Positions 37,787-50,711 of a DNA stretch of 64,000 nucleotides are shown here, piece by piece; positions within the stretch are counted from its first letter, which is position 1; each line of letters starts with the position of its first letter. Source of the DNA: Streptomyces xiamenensis (GTDB lineage Bacteria > Actinomycetota > Actinomycetes > Streptomycetales > Streptomycetaceae); NCBI RefSeq assembly GCF_000993785.3, contig NZ_CP009922.3:2046001-2110000 (forward strand), given 5' to 3'. The notes below the pieces were generated by a model that ran no database searches, was not told the origin of the DNA, and saw nothing but the letters and a program-made list of their open reading frames with translations. The translations under genes and the position numbers were made by a program.

Positions 37787-40309
37787 ATGGTGACCTTCGC
37801 ACAGGCGCAGGAGCGCGCCGACCGCTGGGTGAACGGCTCCGCCACCGGGGAACGCAGCCGTGAGGTGCGGGTGCGCGAGTTCGATCTGGGTTTCGTGGCC
37901 TGGGCCGAGGACTGCGGCGGGAAGCTGGTGATCGCCCGGGACAGCGGCGAGTCGACGCTGTGGCCCGCGCTGCCGGTGAGCGAGGTGATACGGCGGTACG
38001 AGGAGACGTACGGTGCGGCCCTCGCCGCCGCCCCGGCCGCCGAGCCGCAGGGCCGGATGGACCTGGAGGCGACGTCGTTCCTGCTGACGCCGCCGGACTG
38101 GCTCCAGGAGGCGGCGGACCGGGCCGCGTCCTCGGCCGCCGACGGGGCGGACGCCGCCGAGGACGCGGGGGCGGACACCGGCTCGCTCTCCCCGTCCGCA
38201 CCGGACGCGCGACCCGCGGCCGACCCCGACCCGTGGGCCGGCACCGACACGGCGGGGGCCGCTTCCGGCTCCGGCGCGTGGGCGGCGGGGGCCGACGCCA
38301 CGGGGCAGCACGGCTCCGAGGCGGACGGCACCGCGCCGGCACCCGCGGCCGACCCCGACCCGTGGGCGGGCACCGACACGGCCGGGGAGCCCCCGGCCGC
38401 GGGCGCGGGCGCGGCGTCAGGACCGGAGCCGCAGGCCGATCCGTGGGCCGGTACCGACACCGCGGGGCCGCCCTCGGCCGGCGGCTCGGTGTGGGACGCC
38501 ACCGACACCTCGGGCAGCGGCACGGACATCCCGTCCGTGGCTCCGCCCGCCACCGTCTTCTCGCCGCCGGTCGTGCTGGACCGCGAGCCGCCCGCCGGAC
38601 TCGGCAAGGACGACCGGAGTGCCCCCGGGTCCGCGCCGGCCTCCGAGGCCCGTACCTCCGTGCTGCCGCAGGGCAGCGCGCTGCCCAAGACCCAGCTGCA
38701 CGACGCCCTGCCCCCGGCGGATCCGGCCCAGCCGCCCCAGCTGCCGCCGGTACCGCCGGCGCCCGCGCTGCCGGGCGGTACGGGCGGCGGTGGCGCCGCC
38801 GATCTGGCGTCCGCCGACACCGCCAAGGCGGCCATGGCGCCCACCGCACCGCAGGGCGGCCCGCCGCCGGCCCCCTCCCGGCCGGGTGCCTCCGTGCCCC
38901 CGCCGCCGCCCCCCGCGCCGGCCGTGCCCGGTGCGGCGAGCAGTGGCGGCGACGACGCCTACGTCCCCACCCAGCAGGTCAGCCCGGAGGAGATCGCCGC
39001 GCTGAAGGCGGCGGCCTCCCGGCCCACCGCGCCCAGCCCCTCCCAGGCGCCTCCCGGCCCGCCGAGCGGCCCGGGGGTCCCCGGCGGTCCCGGCGGCAAT
39101 GTGCACGCCGCCGCCACGATGCTCTCCCCCGCCCCCGGCACTCCCGGTGCCGGTGACACCGGCGGCGTCCCGTTCCCGCCGCCGGCCCCGGCCGGCCCGG
39201 GCCACGGCACCCCGCCGCCCCCGCCGCCCGGCCCCGCGATCCAGGCGCCGGGCGGCCCCGGCACCCCGCCGCCCCTGGGGCAGCACGCGCCGCCGTCCCA
39301 GGGCCAGGGGTACGGCTATCCGCCGCCCGGCATGCCCACGGTGGGCTCCGGGTACATGGCGGTGCTGCGCTACCGCGCGCCCGACGGCTCCGAGCAGCAG
39401 CTGATCCGCCGCTCCGCGCCGGGCATGCCGCACCCGGAGTGGCAGCTGCTGCACGAGCTGCACGCCATGAACGTGCCGCCGCAGCAGGTCCTCGAACTCC
39501 ACACCGAGCTGCAGTCGTGCGAGCTGCCCGGCGGCTACTGCGCCCGGATGATCCGCGAGAACTGGCCGCAGGTGCGCATCACCCACACCGCCGCGTACGG
39601 CCACGACCACACCTCGCGGCAGGCGGGCGTCCGGCATCTGGTGGAGCACCAGGACGAGCTCCAGCAGTTCGCCGACGGGCCGCCGCGCTCCGCCCCCGTA
39701 CGGGCCCCGCTGCCGCAGCAGCAGCCGGCCCCGGCGGTGGGCCTGGACGTGATCGGCCAGGAACTGGCGGACGCGTTCGGTCCGCACGCGATCTTCCGCT
39801 ACGACCAGCAGTCGGTCTCCCGGCAGGGGGTGCCCGAGATCGTGGCGCACACCCTGCTGTGGTCGGGGCTGCCGCTGGAGATAGCGCCGATCTTCTGGGC
39901 GTACGCGCAGCCGGGCCGGCTCGTGCCCACCCTCGCCGAGGTGGCGGCGGAGCGCGGCATCCAGCCGGCCCCGGACGCCGGTTCGTACCTCGTCATGGGG
40001 ACGGACTTCGGCAAGCAGCTGTGTGTCCAGTACGGCACGGCCCACATCGTGGCGGTGCCGCTGGAGGCGGGACCGGGCGGGACGCCGGTGACGCCGCAGT
40101 TCGTGAACGCCTCGCTGCCGCAGTTCGTGCGCTGTCTGGCGCTGCTGGGGCGGATGTGGCGGCTGCGGTACGGGCTGAACCCGGAGCAGGCCGGGCACTG
40201 GACGACCGACTTCCAGGCGCAGCTGGCTTCGCTCGACCCGCAGGCGGTGGCCGACCCGGAGAACTGGTGGTCGGTGCTGCTGGAGCAGATGTGGGACGGA
40301 CTGCTGTAG
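37787..40309 (+). CDS. SUKH plus deaminase-like multidomain protein with Pro-rich linker
   Basis: 840 aa from ATG 37787, 7 nt after the WHH/SUKH gene. The N-terminal ~90 residues form a small globular domain ([14 protein letters not shown]..). Residues ~110-520 are a Pro/Ala/Gly linker with near-identical repeats of [10 protein letters not shown] near 145, 187 and 218. From ~523 a deaminase-like domain follows (H-T-E at 572-574, C578 and C585 in [11 protein letters not shown]). The C-terminal ~200 residues have a SUKH-4/5-like pattern ending [17 protein letters not shown]. Predicted to act in the cytoplasm; enzymatic status uncertain. Confidence 0.78.
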   Translation: MVTFAQAQERADRWVNGSATGERSREVRVREFDLGFVAWAEDCGGKLVIARDSGESTLWPALPVSEVIRRYEETYGAALAAAPAAEPQGRMDLEATSFLLTPPDWLQEAADRAASSAADGADAAEDAGADTGSLSPSAPDARPAADPDPWAGTDTAGAASGSGAWAAGADATGQHGSEADGTAPAPAADPDPWAGTDTAGEPPAAGAGAASGPEPQADPWAGTDTAGPPSAGGSVWDATDTSGSGTDIPSVAPPATVFSPPVVLDREPPAGLGKDDRSAPGSAPASEARTSVLPQGSALPKTQLHDALPPADPAQPPQLPPVPPAPALPGGTGGGGAADLASADTAKAAMAPTAPQGGPPPAPSRPGASVPPPPPPAPAVPGAASSGGDDAYVPTQQVSPEEIAALKAAASRPTAPSPSQAPPGPPSGPGVPGGPGGNVHAAATMLSPAPGTPGAGDTGGVPFPPPAPAGPGHGTPPPPPPGPAIQAPGGPGTPPPLGQHAPPSQGQGYGYPPPGMPTVGSGYMAVLRYRAPDGSEQQLIRRSAPGMPHPEWQLLHELHAMNVPPQQVLELHTELQSCELPGGYCARMIRENWPQVRITHTAAYGHDHTSRQAGVRHLVEHQDELQQFADGPPRSAPVRAPLPQQQPAPAVGLDVIGQELADAFGPHAIFRYDQQSVSRQGVPEIVAHTLLWSGLPLEIAPIFWAYAQPGRLVPTLAEVAAERGIQPAPDAGSYLVMGTDFGKQLCVQYGTAHIVAVPLEAGPGGTPVTPQFVNASLPQFVRCLALLGRMWRLRYGLNPEQAGHWTTDFQAQLASLDPQAVADPENWWSVLLEQMWDGLL

Positions 40310-40439
40310 GGGCGTGGGCGCCCGGCCCGGTGCCCGTGTCCCCCCGTCCGGACGGAGCGGGCGCCCCGCTCGGGGGCCCCGCGGTGACCTTGCGGTTATC
40401 CTGCGGGAACCGGCCATCTCCATCGAAGGGCACAGTCAC

Positions 40440-41906
40440 GTGAGCTCCGTTCGCCCGGCAGCCGTCATCGTTCTCGCAGCGGGTGCGGGGACCCGCATGA
40501 AATCCGCCACCCCCAAGATGCTGCACGAGATCTGCGGCCGGTCGCTGGTGGGCCATGTGGTGACCGCCGCCGCGGAGCTGGAGCCCGAGCGGCTGGTCGT
40601 GGTGGTGGGCCACGCGCGGGAGCAGGTCGCGGCGCATCTGACGGAGGTCGCGCCGGCCGCGCAGACGGCGGTGCAGGAGAACCCGAACGGCACCGGGCAC
40701 GCGGTCCGCGCCGCGCTCGCCGAACTGGGCGGGGCCGGTGAGCTGTCCGGCACCGTGCTGGTGACCTGCGGCGACACCCCGCTGCTGACGGCTGACACGC
40801 TGGCGGAGCTGGCCCGTACGCACGAGGCGGAGGGCAACGCGGTCACGGTGCTGACCGCCGAGGTGCCCGACCCCACCGGTTACGGCCGGATCGTGCGGGA
40901 CGCGGCGGCCGGTGGCGCGGTGACGGCCATCGTGGAGCAGCGCGACGCGGACGAGGCGCAGCGGGCGATCCGGGAGATCAACTCGGGGGTCTTCGCGTTC
41001 GACGCGCGGCTGCTGGGCGAGGCCCTGGCCCAGGTCTCCACGGACAACAGCCAGGGCGAGGAGTATCTGACCGATGTGCTGGGCATCCTGCGCGCCGCCG
41101 GCCACCGGGCGGGCGCGTCGCGGGCGGCCGAGCACACGGAGATCGCCGGGATCAACAACCGGGTGCAGCTGGCCGCGGCCCGGCGGCTGCTGAACGACCG
41201 GCTGCTGGAGCGGGCGATGCTCGACGGGGTGACGGTGGTGGACCCGGCCACGACGTTCATCGACGCGACGGTGACCTTCGAGCCGGACGCGGTGATCCAC
41301 CCGGGCACCCAGCTGCTGGGCACCACGCACATCGGGGGCGGTGCGCAGATCGGCCCGAACACGCGGCTCACGCACACCTCGGTGGGCGAGGGCGCCACGG
41401 TGAGCAACACGGTGGCGGACAGCGCGCGGATCGGCGACGGGGCGAGCGTGGGCCCGTACGCCTATCTGCGCCCGGGTACGGTGCTGGGCCGCGCGGCGAA
41501 GGCGGGCACGTTCGTGGAGATGAAGAACTCCACGGTCGGGGAGTCGACGAAGGTGCCGCATCTGTCGTATGTCGGTGACGCCACGATCGGTGACTTCACC
41601 AACATCGGTGCGGCGAGCGTCTTTGTGAACTACGACGGGGAGTCGAAGCACCACACCACGATCGGCTCTTACTGCAAGACCGGCTCGGACAATATGTTTG
41701 TGGCGCCCGTCACGGTCGGGGACGGTTCTTATACGGCGGCGGGTTCCGTCATCACCAAGGATGTGCCGCCGGGTTCACTGGCGGTGGCGCGTGGTCAGCA
41801 GAGGAATGTGGAGGGCTGGGTGGCCCGTAAGCGCCCGGATTCCCCGGCGGCGCGGGCGGCCGAGGCGGCCTCCGCGGCGCGGGAGCACAAGCCCTCCGAG
41901 AACTGA
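40440..41906 (+). CDS. glmU: bifunctional GlcNAc-1-P uridyltransferase / acetyltransferase
   Basis: 488 aa from GTG 40440 with AAGGG upstream. Makes UDP-GlcNAc for peptidoglycan. N-terminal pyrophosphorylase: [42 protein letters not shown]-terminal left-handed beta helix of hexapeptide repeats with acetyltransferase residues in [19 protein letters not shown]. Full length. First of the glmU-prs-rplY-pth run. Confidence 0.97.
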   Translation: MSSVRPAAVIVLAAGAGTRMKSATPKMLHEICGRSLVGHVVTAAAELEPERLVVVVGHAREQVAAHLTEVAPAAQTAVQENPNGTGHAVRAALAELGGAGELSGTVLVTCGDTPLLTADTLAELARTHEAEGNAVTVLTAEVPDPTGYGRIVRDAAAGGAVTAIVEQRDADEAQRAIREINSGVFAFDARLLGEALAQVSTDNSQGEEYLTDVLGILRAAGHRAGASRAAEHTEIAGINNRVQLAAARRLLNDRLLERAMLDGVTVVDPATTFIDATVTFEPDAVIHPGTQLLGTTHIGGGAQIGPNTRLTHTSVGEGATVSNTVADSARIGDGASVGPYAYLRPGTVLGRAAKAGTFVEMKNSTVGESTKVPHLSYVGDATIGDFTNIGAASVFVNYDGESKHHTTIGSYCKTGSDNMFVAPVTVGDGSYTAAGSVITKDVPPGSLAVARGQQRNVEGWVARKRPDSPAARAAEAASAAREHKPSEN

Positions 41907-42038
41907 TCCGCAGGTCGGGTCCCTCCCCCCGCTGTCCGAAGGGCGAACCGCGCCAAGCGGCGGCGATGGGCGGGAAGTACCGTAGAGGTGCCCCGAACGG
42001 GCCGATACGCGCAGAAGCGGACTCCAAGGAGACACACT

Positions 42039-43016
42039 GTGACCGGGATCAAGACGACCGGCGAGAAGAAAATGATGCTCTTCACCGGCCGCGCCCACCC
42101 CGAGCTGGCGAAGGAGGTCGCCGCCGAATTGGGCGTGGGGCTGGTTCCGACGACGGCCCGGGAATTCGCGAACGGCGAGATCTATGTACGTTTTCAGGAG
42201 TCGGTGCGCGGCGCCGACTGTTTTTTGATCCAGAGCCACACGGCGCCGATCAATACCTGGATCATGGAACAGCTGATCATGATCGATGCGCTCAAACGTG
42301 CTTCCGCGCGCAGTATCTCCGTGATCATTCCGTTCTACGGCTACGCCCGGCAGGACAAGAAGCACCGCGGCCGTGAGCCCATCTCGGCCCGGCTGATGGC
42401 GGACCTGCTCAAGACGGCCGGCGCCAACCGGATCATCACCATGGACCTGCACGCCGACCAGGTGCAGGGCTATTTCGACGGCCCCGTCGACCACCTCTTC
42501 GCGCTGCCGGTGCTCACCAGCTACATCGGGGGCCGGGTCGACCGCGCCAAGCTGACCGTGGTCTCCCCGGACGCCGGGCGGGTCCGGGTCGCGGACCGGT
42601 GGGCGGACAAGCTGGGCGCCCCGCTGGCGATCGTGCACAAGCGGCGCGACCCGGACGTGGCGAACCAGGTGACCGTGCACGAGGTCGTGGGTGATGTGAA
42701 CGGCCGGGTGTGTGTCCTGGTCGACGACATGATCGACACCGGCGGCACCATCTGCGCGGCGGCGGACGCGCTGTTCGCCAACGGCGCGGAGGACGTCATC
42801 GTGGCGGCCACCCACGGTGTGCTGTCGGGCCCGGCGGCCGACCGGCTGAAGAACTCCAAGGTCTCGGAGTTCATCTTCACCAACTCGCTGCCCACCCCCA
42901 GCGAGGTGGAACTCGACAAGATCACCGTGCTGTCGATGGCCCCGACCATCGCCCGCGCGGTGCGCGAGGTCTTCGAGGACGGCTCGGTGACCAGCCTCTT
43001 CGAGGGCGACGCGTAA
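42039..43016 (+). CDS. prs: ribose-phosphate pyrophosphokinase
   Basis: 325 aa from GTG 42039, which follows AAGGAGA. It makes PRPP from ribose-5-phosphate and ATP. Motifs: LFTGRAHPELAKEV, FLIQSHTAP, metal/ATP region DLHADQVQGYFDGPVDHL, and the PRPP loop VLVDDMIDTGGTI. Full length. A 132-nt gap separates it from glmU, the order conserved in actinobacteria. Confidence 0.97.
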   Translation: MTGIKTTGEKKMMLFTGRAHPELAKEVAAELGVGLVPTTAREFANGEIYVRFQESVRGADCFLIQSHTAPINTWIMEQLIMIDALKRASARSISVIIPFYGYARQDKKHRGREPISARLMADLLKTAGANRIITMDLHADQVQGYFDGPVDHLFALPVLTSYIGGRVDRAKLTVVSPDAGRVRVADRWADKLGAPLAIVHKRRDPDVANQVTVHEVVGDVNGRVCVLVDDMIDTGGTICAAADALFANGAEDVIVAATHGVLSGPAADRLKNSKVSEFIFTNSLPTPSEVELDKITVLSMAPTIARAVREVFEDGSVTSLFEGDA

Positions 43017-43036
43017 CCGGATTCGGGCAGGGCCTT

Positions 43037-43072
43037 CCTCGCCGGGTACACTGCCCGGGTTGCTCGGCGAGG
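43037..43072 (+). terminator. hairpin after prs
   Basis: CCTCGCCG and its complement CGGCGAGG enclose a second nested stem (CCGGGTA..TGCCCGG), 20 nt beyond the prs stop. There is no U tract. It could be a terminator or attenuator ahead of rplY. The rest of the gap to 43191 shows no gene. Confidence 0.5.
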
Positions 43073-43191
43073 GAGGTCCCCCAGCGGGGGGCGTCCGTTA
43101 TCGACGCGCTCGTGTTCCACGCAGCAGGTCCCACCAGGGCCGGGTGACATGTGCCGTATCCATCACCACCCGAGCCTGAGGGAGAACCACC

Positions 43192-43776
43192 ATGGCTGAT
43201 GTGAAGATCGCCGCCGAGGTCCGCGAGGAGTTCGGCAAGGGCGCGTCGCGCCGTATCCGCCGCGAGGACAAGGTCCCGGCCGTCATCTACGGACACGGCG
43301 GCGACCCCGTGCACGTCACCCTGCCGGGCCACGCCACCATGCTGGCGCTGAAGAACTCCAACGTCCTGATCACCCTGGACATCGCCGGCCGCGAAGAGCT
43401 GGTCATCCCCAAGGCCGTCCAGCGTGACGCGCTCAAGGGCTTCCTCGTCCACCTCGACCTGCTGGTCGTGAAGAAGGGCGAGAAGGTCACCGTCGAGGTT
43501 CCGCTGGTCGTCGAGGGCGACCTGGCGCCGGGCGGCGGTCTGCTGGAGCACGTGCTGTCCGCGCTGCCCGTCGAGGCCGAGGCCACCGACATCCCCGGTT
43601 CCATCACCGTCTCGGTGCAGGGCCTGACCGTGGGCGACTCGGTGCTCGCCAAGGACATCGAGCTGCCCAAGGGCACCACCCTGGCGATCGACGGCGACGA
43701 CATCGTGGTGCAGGTCGTGCAGCCGCAGGCCGAGGAGCCGGCCGCGGGTGCCGAGGGCGAAGAGTCCGCCGCCTGA
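43192..43776 (+). CDS. rplY: 50S ribosomal protein L25/Ctc
   Basis: 194 aa from ATG 43192 with GGGAGAA upstream. 5S rRNA-binding protein of the long Ctc form. L25 domain: VREEFGKGASRRIRREDKVPAVIYG; then the TL5 C-terminal beta domain (EVPLVVEGDLAPGGGLLEHVL..DIPGSITVSV). The C-terminus is acidic, as usual in Streptomyces. Next to pth. Confidence 0.96.
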   Translation: MADVKIAAEVREEFGKGASRRIRREDKVPAVIYGHGGDPVHVTLPGHATMLALKNSNVLITLDIAGREELVIPKAVQRDALKGFLVHLDLLVVKKGEKVTVEVPLVVEGDLAPGGGLLEHVLSALPVEAEATDIPGSITVSVQGLTVGDSVLAKDIELPKGTTLAIDGDDIVVQVVQPQAEEPAAGAEGEESAA

Positions 43777-43836
43777 CACCGTAGGAACACGGAGTGAGCC
43801 CGGGCCGGTGACGGCGGGGATGGAAGGATGCGGGGC

Positions 43837-44424
43837 ATGAGTGAAAGCACCTCTCCCGCTCCGTCCCCCTGGCTGATCGCCGGCCTGGGCAACCCCGGTC
43901 CGCAGTACGCGGGCAACCGCCACAACGTCGGCTTCATGGTGGCCGACCTGCTGGCCGACCGGATCGGCGCCCGCTTCAAGGCGCACAAGTCCCGGGCGAT
44001 GGTGGCGGAGGGGCGTCTCGCCGGCCACCGGGTGGTGCTGGCCAAGCCGATGACGTACATGAATGTCTCCGGCGGCCCCACCGGCGCGCTGAGCGCCTTC
44101 TACAAGATCCCCGCCGAGCACGTCATCGCCATCCACGACGAACTCGACATCGACTACGGGGTGCTGCGCCTCAAGCGGGGCGGCGGCGACAACGGCCACA
44201 ACGGGCTGAAGTCGCTGACCGCGACCCTGGGCCGCGACTACTACCGGGTGCGCTTCGGGGTGGGCCGCCCGCCGGGGCGGATGGATGTGGCGGCGTTCGT
44301 GCTCAAGGACTTCTCCAGTACCGAACGCAAGGAACTGGACTACTTCGTGGACCGGGCAGCCGACGCCGTGGAATCCCTGATCACGGACGGTCTGGAGCGG
44401 GCGCAGGGCGCGTACAACGGCTGA
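43837..44424 (+). CDS. pth: peptidyl-tRNA hydrolase
   Basis: 195 aa from ATG 43837 (GGAAGGA 8 nt upstream); an in-frame ATG at 43828 lies inside that ribosome site. Frees tRNA from stalled peptidyl-tRNA. Motifs: [19 protein letters not shown] with the catalytic His, [20 protein letters not shown], and [15 protein letters not shown]. Full length. Confidence 0.97.
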   Translation: MSESTSPAPSPWLIAGLGNPGPQYAGNRHNVGFMVADLLADRIGARFKAHKSRAMVAEGRLAGHRVVLAKPMTYMNVSGGPTGALSAFYKIPAEHVIAIHDELDIDYGVLRLKRGGGDNGHNGLKSLTATLGRDYYRVRFGVGRPPGRMDVAAFVLKDFSSTERKELDYFVDRAADAVESLITDGLERAQGAYNG

Positions 44425-44468
44425 CCGGGGGTTGACCCGGCGCAGGGCGTTGGCCAAGGATCTGCGCC

Positions 44469-44951
44469 ATGCCCGTCCGACGCGACCGACTGCGGCGAGC
44501 AGGGGAGAGCGCGTTCGGCGCGCTCCTGCTCACCCGGATGATCCTGATGACGCTGCTGGCCCTGCTGATGGTCACCGGTGGCGCCTGGAGCTCCTGGGAC
44601 ACCGCGCGGGACGCGCTGCGGCCACCGCAGGGCGCGGCGGGCCCGCTGACGCTCGCAGCGTGCGACCGGGAACGCTGCACGGGAACGTTCGGCCCCTCGG
44701 GTGAGACCGTCGCCCTGTACCAGCGGATCGGCCGGGAGCCGGGCGAAACACTGGAGGTGGCGCTGCGCCCCGGCACCGCCGAGGTGGTCCGCACCGGGGC
44801 GCCGGGGGTGCTGTACGCCTGCCTGCCACTGGCCGGTTCGCTGCTGCTGGCCGGGATCGTGATCGGCGGCGGTCTGCGGATGTACCGCACCGCGTGGGCC
44901 ACGGCGGGGGCGGGCATCGCGCTGCTGGCGACGGCGTTCGCCCTGTGGTGA
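44469..44951 (+). CDS. two-helix membrane protein, unknown function
   Basis: 160 aa from ATG 44469. Basic N-terminus, one helix (~24-42), an extracytoplasmic loop with CDRERCTGTF (a possible disulfide), and two closing helices (~113-135 and ~142-158). Family not recognised. Tail-to-tail with the EamA gene, 10 nt apart. Confidence 0.72.
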   Translation: MPVRRDRLRRAGESAFGALLLTRMILMTLLALLMVTGGAWSSWDTARDALRPPQGAAGPLTLAACDRERCTGTFGPSGETVALYQRIGREPGETLEVALRPGTAEVVRTGAPGVLYACLPLAGSLLLAGIVIGGGLRMYRTAWATAGAGIALLATAFALW

Positions 44952-44961
44952 ACGGGGCGGG

Positions 44962-45906
44962 TCAGCCGGCGGGTTCGCGTACCACGGCCGGCTCCGGTAC
45001 GGCCGGAACGGTACGCGCCCGGGGCCGGTACCGGGAGACGGCGACCCCGGCCAGGCACAGCGCGCCGCCCGCGAGGCCGACCACGCCGGGCACCTCACCC
45101 AGCAGCGCCCAGGACATCAGCAGCACCAGGGCGGGCACCACGTAGGTGGTGGCGCTCATCCGCCCGGCGGTGGTGCGGGCCAGTGCGTACGCCCAGGTGG
45201 TGAAGGCCAGGGCGGTGGGGAACAGGCCCAGGTAGACCATGTTGAGGGTCGCGGAGACGGGCGCGTCGGCCAGTTCGGACACCAGAGCGCCGCTGAAGGG
45301 CAGCGCGGCGACCATGCCGACCAGGGCGCTGAAGGTGACCACCTGGAGCGGCCCCGCGTGCCCGAGCGCGGGCTTCTGCAGCACCACCCCGGCCGCGTAC
45401 GTCACCGCGGCCAGCAGGCACAGCAGCACCCCGGTGGTGGACGCGTCGCCCTGGCCGGACATGCCCAGGCCCACGACCACGGCCCCGGCGAAGGAGATGC
45501 CCATGCCGAGCAGCAGCGTGCGCGGCAGCCCTTCCCCCAGCATCCGGCCGCCGATGAGCGCGACCAGCAGCGGCGCGATGTTGACCAGCATGGCGGCGGT
45601 GCCCGCGTCCACCTGCTGCTCGCCCCAGTTGAGGGCGACGTTGTAGACGCCGAACCACAGGAAGCCGGAGGCCGCGATCCACGGCCAGGCGGCCCGCGGG
45701 GGCCATCCCACCCGGCGCACCAGGCACACCGCCCCCAGCGCCAGCACGGCGAAGAGCAGCCGGCCCAGGGTCAGCGCGCCGGGTGAATAGGCCTCCCCGG
45801 CGCTGCGGATGGAGACGAAGGCCGAGGCCCACAACACGACGGTGACCCCCGCCGCGACCGGCGCCAGCCACTTCTCACGCCCACTGTCAGGTGCATCGCT
45901 GCTCAT
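44962..45906 (-). CDS. EamA/DMT-family membrane transporter
   Basis: 314 aa from ATG 45906; the longer frame to 45951 is weaker. Ten hydrophobic helices in two EamA repeats (VTVVLWASAFVSIRSAG.. and LLAAVTYAAGVVLQKPAL), with a basic C-terminus. Drug/metabolite exporter superfamily; substrate cannot be told. No regulator adjacent. Confidence 0.92.
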   Translation of the reverse strand: MSSDAPDSGREKWLAPVAAGVTVVLWASAFVSIRSAGEAYSPGALTLGRLLFAVLALGAVCLVRRVGWPPRAAWPWIAASGFLWFGVYNVALNWGEQQVDAGTAAMLVNIAPLLVALIGGRMLGEGLPRTLLLGMGISFAGAVVVGLGMSGQGDASTTGVLLCLLAAVTYAAGVVLQKPALGHAGPLQVVTFSALVGMVAALPFSGALVSELADAPVSATLNMVYLGLFPTALAFTTWAYALARTTAGRMSATTYVVPALVLLMSWALLGEVPGVVGLAGGALCLAGVAVSRYRPRARTVPAVPEPAVVREPAG

Positions 45907-46095
45907 GCTGCTGACAGTAGCCGCATCGGGCCACGCACTCAACGCACGCACACGGATCAGCGGAGTCCGGCGAGATCCGCCGGTGATACCTGGACGGCTT
46001 ACCCCGAGCCGACGTCACACCCGCGCGGTGGGCAACCGACCCAGGGTCACGCGACACACCGCACAGAAGCAGACATCCAAGGTAGTGTGGACATC

Positions 46096-46569
46096 ATGAC
46101 TGCCGCCTATGAGAGCGTGCCCTTCAGCGAACTGCTCCACCATCCCGCCGCCACGGCGCGAAGACTCGAAGCCGTCCGCGCCCTCCGGCTGCGTCGCAGG
46201 GACGACGAGGACCTTGCCCTGATCCGCGTCGATCAGCTGGAACAGAACACCACGGTGGTCGACTTCACTTCCCGTCTCCTCGCCGGCCTGGTGCGCGGCG
46301 GCAACGTGGCGATCCTCCGCGAGGTTCTGCCGGACGCGCTGCCCTGGAGCACCTTCCTCCCGAAGGACGACCTCGACAGCTTTGTCGGCGAACTGGTCTC
46401 GACGGCCCAGGGTGCGGCGGCCCTGGACAATCTGACCCCGCTGGCTCTTCTGCTCACCCAGTGGCGCCACAGCGCGGAGATCTACGCCGATCCGACCCTG
46501 CACGCGGCCCTCACCCGAGAACCCGAAGGCGACCTGGGCCCCGTCCCGGCGCCGGAGACCACCGCGTGA
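46096..46569 (+). CDS. Phd-like antitoxin of a type II toxin-antitoxin pair
   Basis: 157 aa from ATG 46096; GTG 46087 is an in-frame alternative. The N-terminus SVPFSELLHHPAATARRLE..AVRLRLRR-like pattern (read here as VRALRLRRRDDEDLALIR) matches Phd/YefM antitoxin DNA-binding folds of Streptomyces. The rest is helical. Its stop overlaps the next gene's GTG (GTGA), the usual antitoxin-then-toxin arrangement. Confidence 0.72.
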   Translation: MTAAYESVPFSELLHHPAATARRLEAVRALRLRRRDDEDLALIRVDQLEQNTTVVDFTSRLLAGLVRGGNVAILREVLPDALPWSTFLPKDDLDSFVGELVSTAQGAAALDNLTPLALLLTQWRHSAEIYADPTLHAALTREPEGDLGPVPAPETTA

Positions 46570-46919
46570 CCCCGAAGCGAGGCGACCGGGCCGCACCCCC
46601 ACCGGTCGAGGACGAGGACGACCTGCGGTTCGCCAACACCGCTGCGGCGAACGGCTGGGAGGAACTGGCCCGGACGGCCGGGGCGAATCTCCGACGGGCC
46701 TACGACCAGATTCGCGCCACGCCGCGCGACACAGGCCACCCTGCCCGTCAGCACCGCCTCAAGGGGGCTCTCGGCAGCGCGTCCTTCAAAGGACAGGACC
46801 TGGAACGCTGGCAGTACGAAGTGACGGGTGGTGGCCACCTCTGGTACCTGGTGGACGACAGCCTCCGGACGGCGTGGATCACGTACGCGGGGACGGGCCA
46901 TCCGAAGGCCACCGACTGA
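46566..46919 (+). CDS. RelE/ParE-like toxin
   Basis: 117 aa from GTG 46566, overlapping the upstream antitoxin stop by 4 nt. The body WEELARTAGANLRRAYDQIR..RQHRLKGALGS..WQYEVTGGGHLWYLVDD..TAWITYAGTGHPKATD follows the helix-helix-four-strand RelE/ParE layout, with a basic patch (RQHRLKG) and a C-terminal His. These usually cleave mRNA on ribosomes or act on gyrase; which one cannot be told. Confidence 0.7.
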   Translation: MTPKRGDRAAPPPVEDEDDLRFANTAAANGWEELARTAGANLRRAYDQIRATPRDTGHPARQHRLKGALGSASFKGQDLERWQYEVTGGGHLWYLVDDSLRTAWITYAGTGHPKATD

Positions 46920-46966
46920 ACCGACGCGTACGGCGTCCTGCCCGGCGCTCGGTAGGGTGCGGGATC

Positions 46967-47692
46967 GTGGTGATCGATGAGAACCGGCTGGCCGCGCTGC
47001 ACAACGAGGCCGTGACCGGAAATCCGGAGGCCGCCCGGGAGTTGGGGCGGCTGCTCTGCCTCCTCCCGGACGAACCGGACGGCGAGGCATGGCCCTTACC
47101 CCACTGGCCCGGCGAGCCCTGGCTGCGGGCGGCGCTGACCGCCCGCCCCGACGACACGTCCGCCGCCGTCCTGCTGGCCGGGGTACTCGCCCAGCAGATC
47201 GAACTGCGGTACGTGCTGGGCGACCCCGACTCCGCCATCGCCCGCCGGCAGGGCGAGGCCCTGCACCTGTACCGGGCCGTGCTGCGCACCGACCCCGACC
47301 ACCCCACCGCCCGCGCCGGACTCGAGGTGCTGCGCCGCCCGGCCACCGCGCTCACCAGTGACGACACCTACAGCTACTACCGGCTCGACGGCACCCCGCC
47401 CGAGGGCGGCACCGCCCGCCTCATCACGCCGGACCCCCACGAACTGCGCTGGGCCGCGCGATCGCTGCTCGGCGCCGCGGACCTGGCCCTCACCGTCCAC
47501 ACCCCCGCGGACAAGCCGCACACCGTCCAGCTCCCCGGCGGGCTGCTCCCCGCCGACCTGCCGGAGCTCCCCGGCCCGGCCCTGCCGCCCGGCCATCCGG
47601 TGCGGCTCACCCTGGACCGGGCCGAGGTCATCGCCTACTACGGTTACGCGGCCGAGCCCAGGTCCCAGCGCAGGTCGCTGTCGTCGCGGTAG
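46967..47692 (+). CDS. hypothetical protein with TPR-like N-terminus
   Basis: 241 aa from GTG 46967 (GTG 46970 is also possible) with GGTAGGG upstream. Residues ~1-115 are helical and repeat-like (AARELGRLLCLLP.., AALTARPDDTSAAVLLAGVL, LYRAVLRTDPDHPTA). The C-terminal half is mixed, with YYRLDGTPPEGG. Family not recognised; protein-protein contact is a guess from the TPR-like part. Separate from the TA pair by 47 nt. Confidence 0.72.
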   Translation: MVIDENRLAALHNEAVTGNPEAARELGRLLCLLPDEPDGEAWPLPHWPGEPWLRAALTARPDDTSAAVLLAGVLAQQIELRYVLGDPDSAIARRQGEALHLYRAVLRTDPDHPTARAGLEVLRRPATALTSDDTYSYYRLDGTPPEGGTARLITPDPHELRWAARSLLGAADLALTVHTPADKPHTVQLPGGLLPADLPELPGPALPPGHPVRLTLDRAEVIAYYGYAAEPRSQRRSLSSR

Positions 47693-47777
47693 ACGCCGTC
47701 GCGCCCCGGCTGGATCTCGACCTCCACCGGGTCGCCGCCCCCGGGCGACGGCCCCGTTCCGGATGCCGTGCGCTCAG

Positions 47778-47821
47778 CCCGAAGGCCCCGCCCGGCGCGG
47801 CGGCCGGGCGGGGCCTTCGGG
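47778..47821. terminator. 18-bp perfect hairpin before ppc stop
   Basis: 47778-47795 pairs exactly with 47804-47821 around an 8-nt loop, between the convergent hypothetical gene and ppc. Strong bidirectional terminator. Confidence 0.85.
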
Positions 47822-47834
47822 GCGGGTACGGGCG

Positions 47835-50588
<2,754 letters not shown>

Positions 50589-50711
50589 AGTTGCGGCTCC
50601 TCGCAGCTGAATGAAGCTGAATGGACAGGGATCTGGCTGGTCACGGACCGCGTTGTCCGACGGACCCCCATGGTAATGAGGCCGCCCCGCCTGGGCGGGG
50701 GCGCTTCAGGG

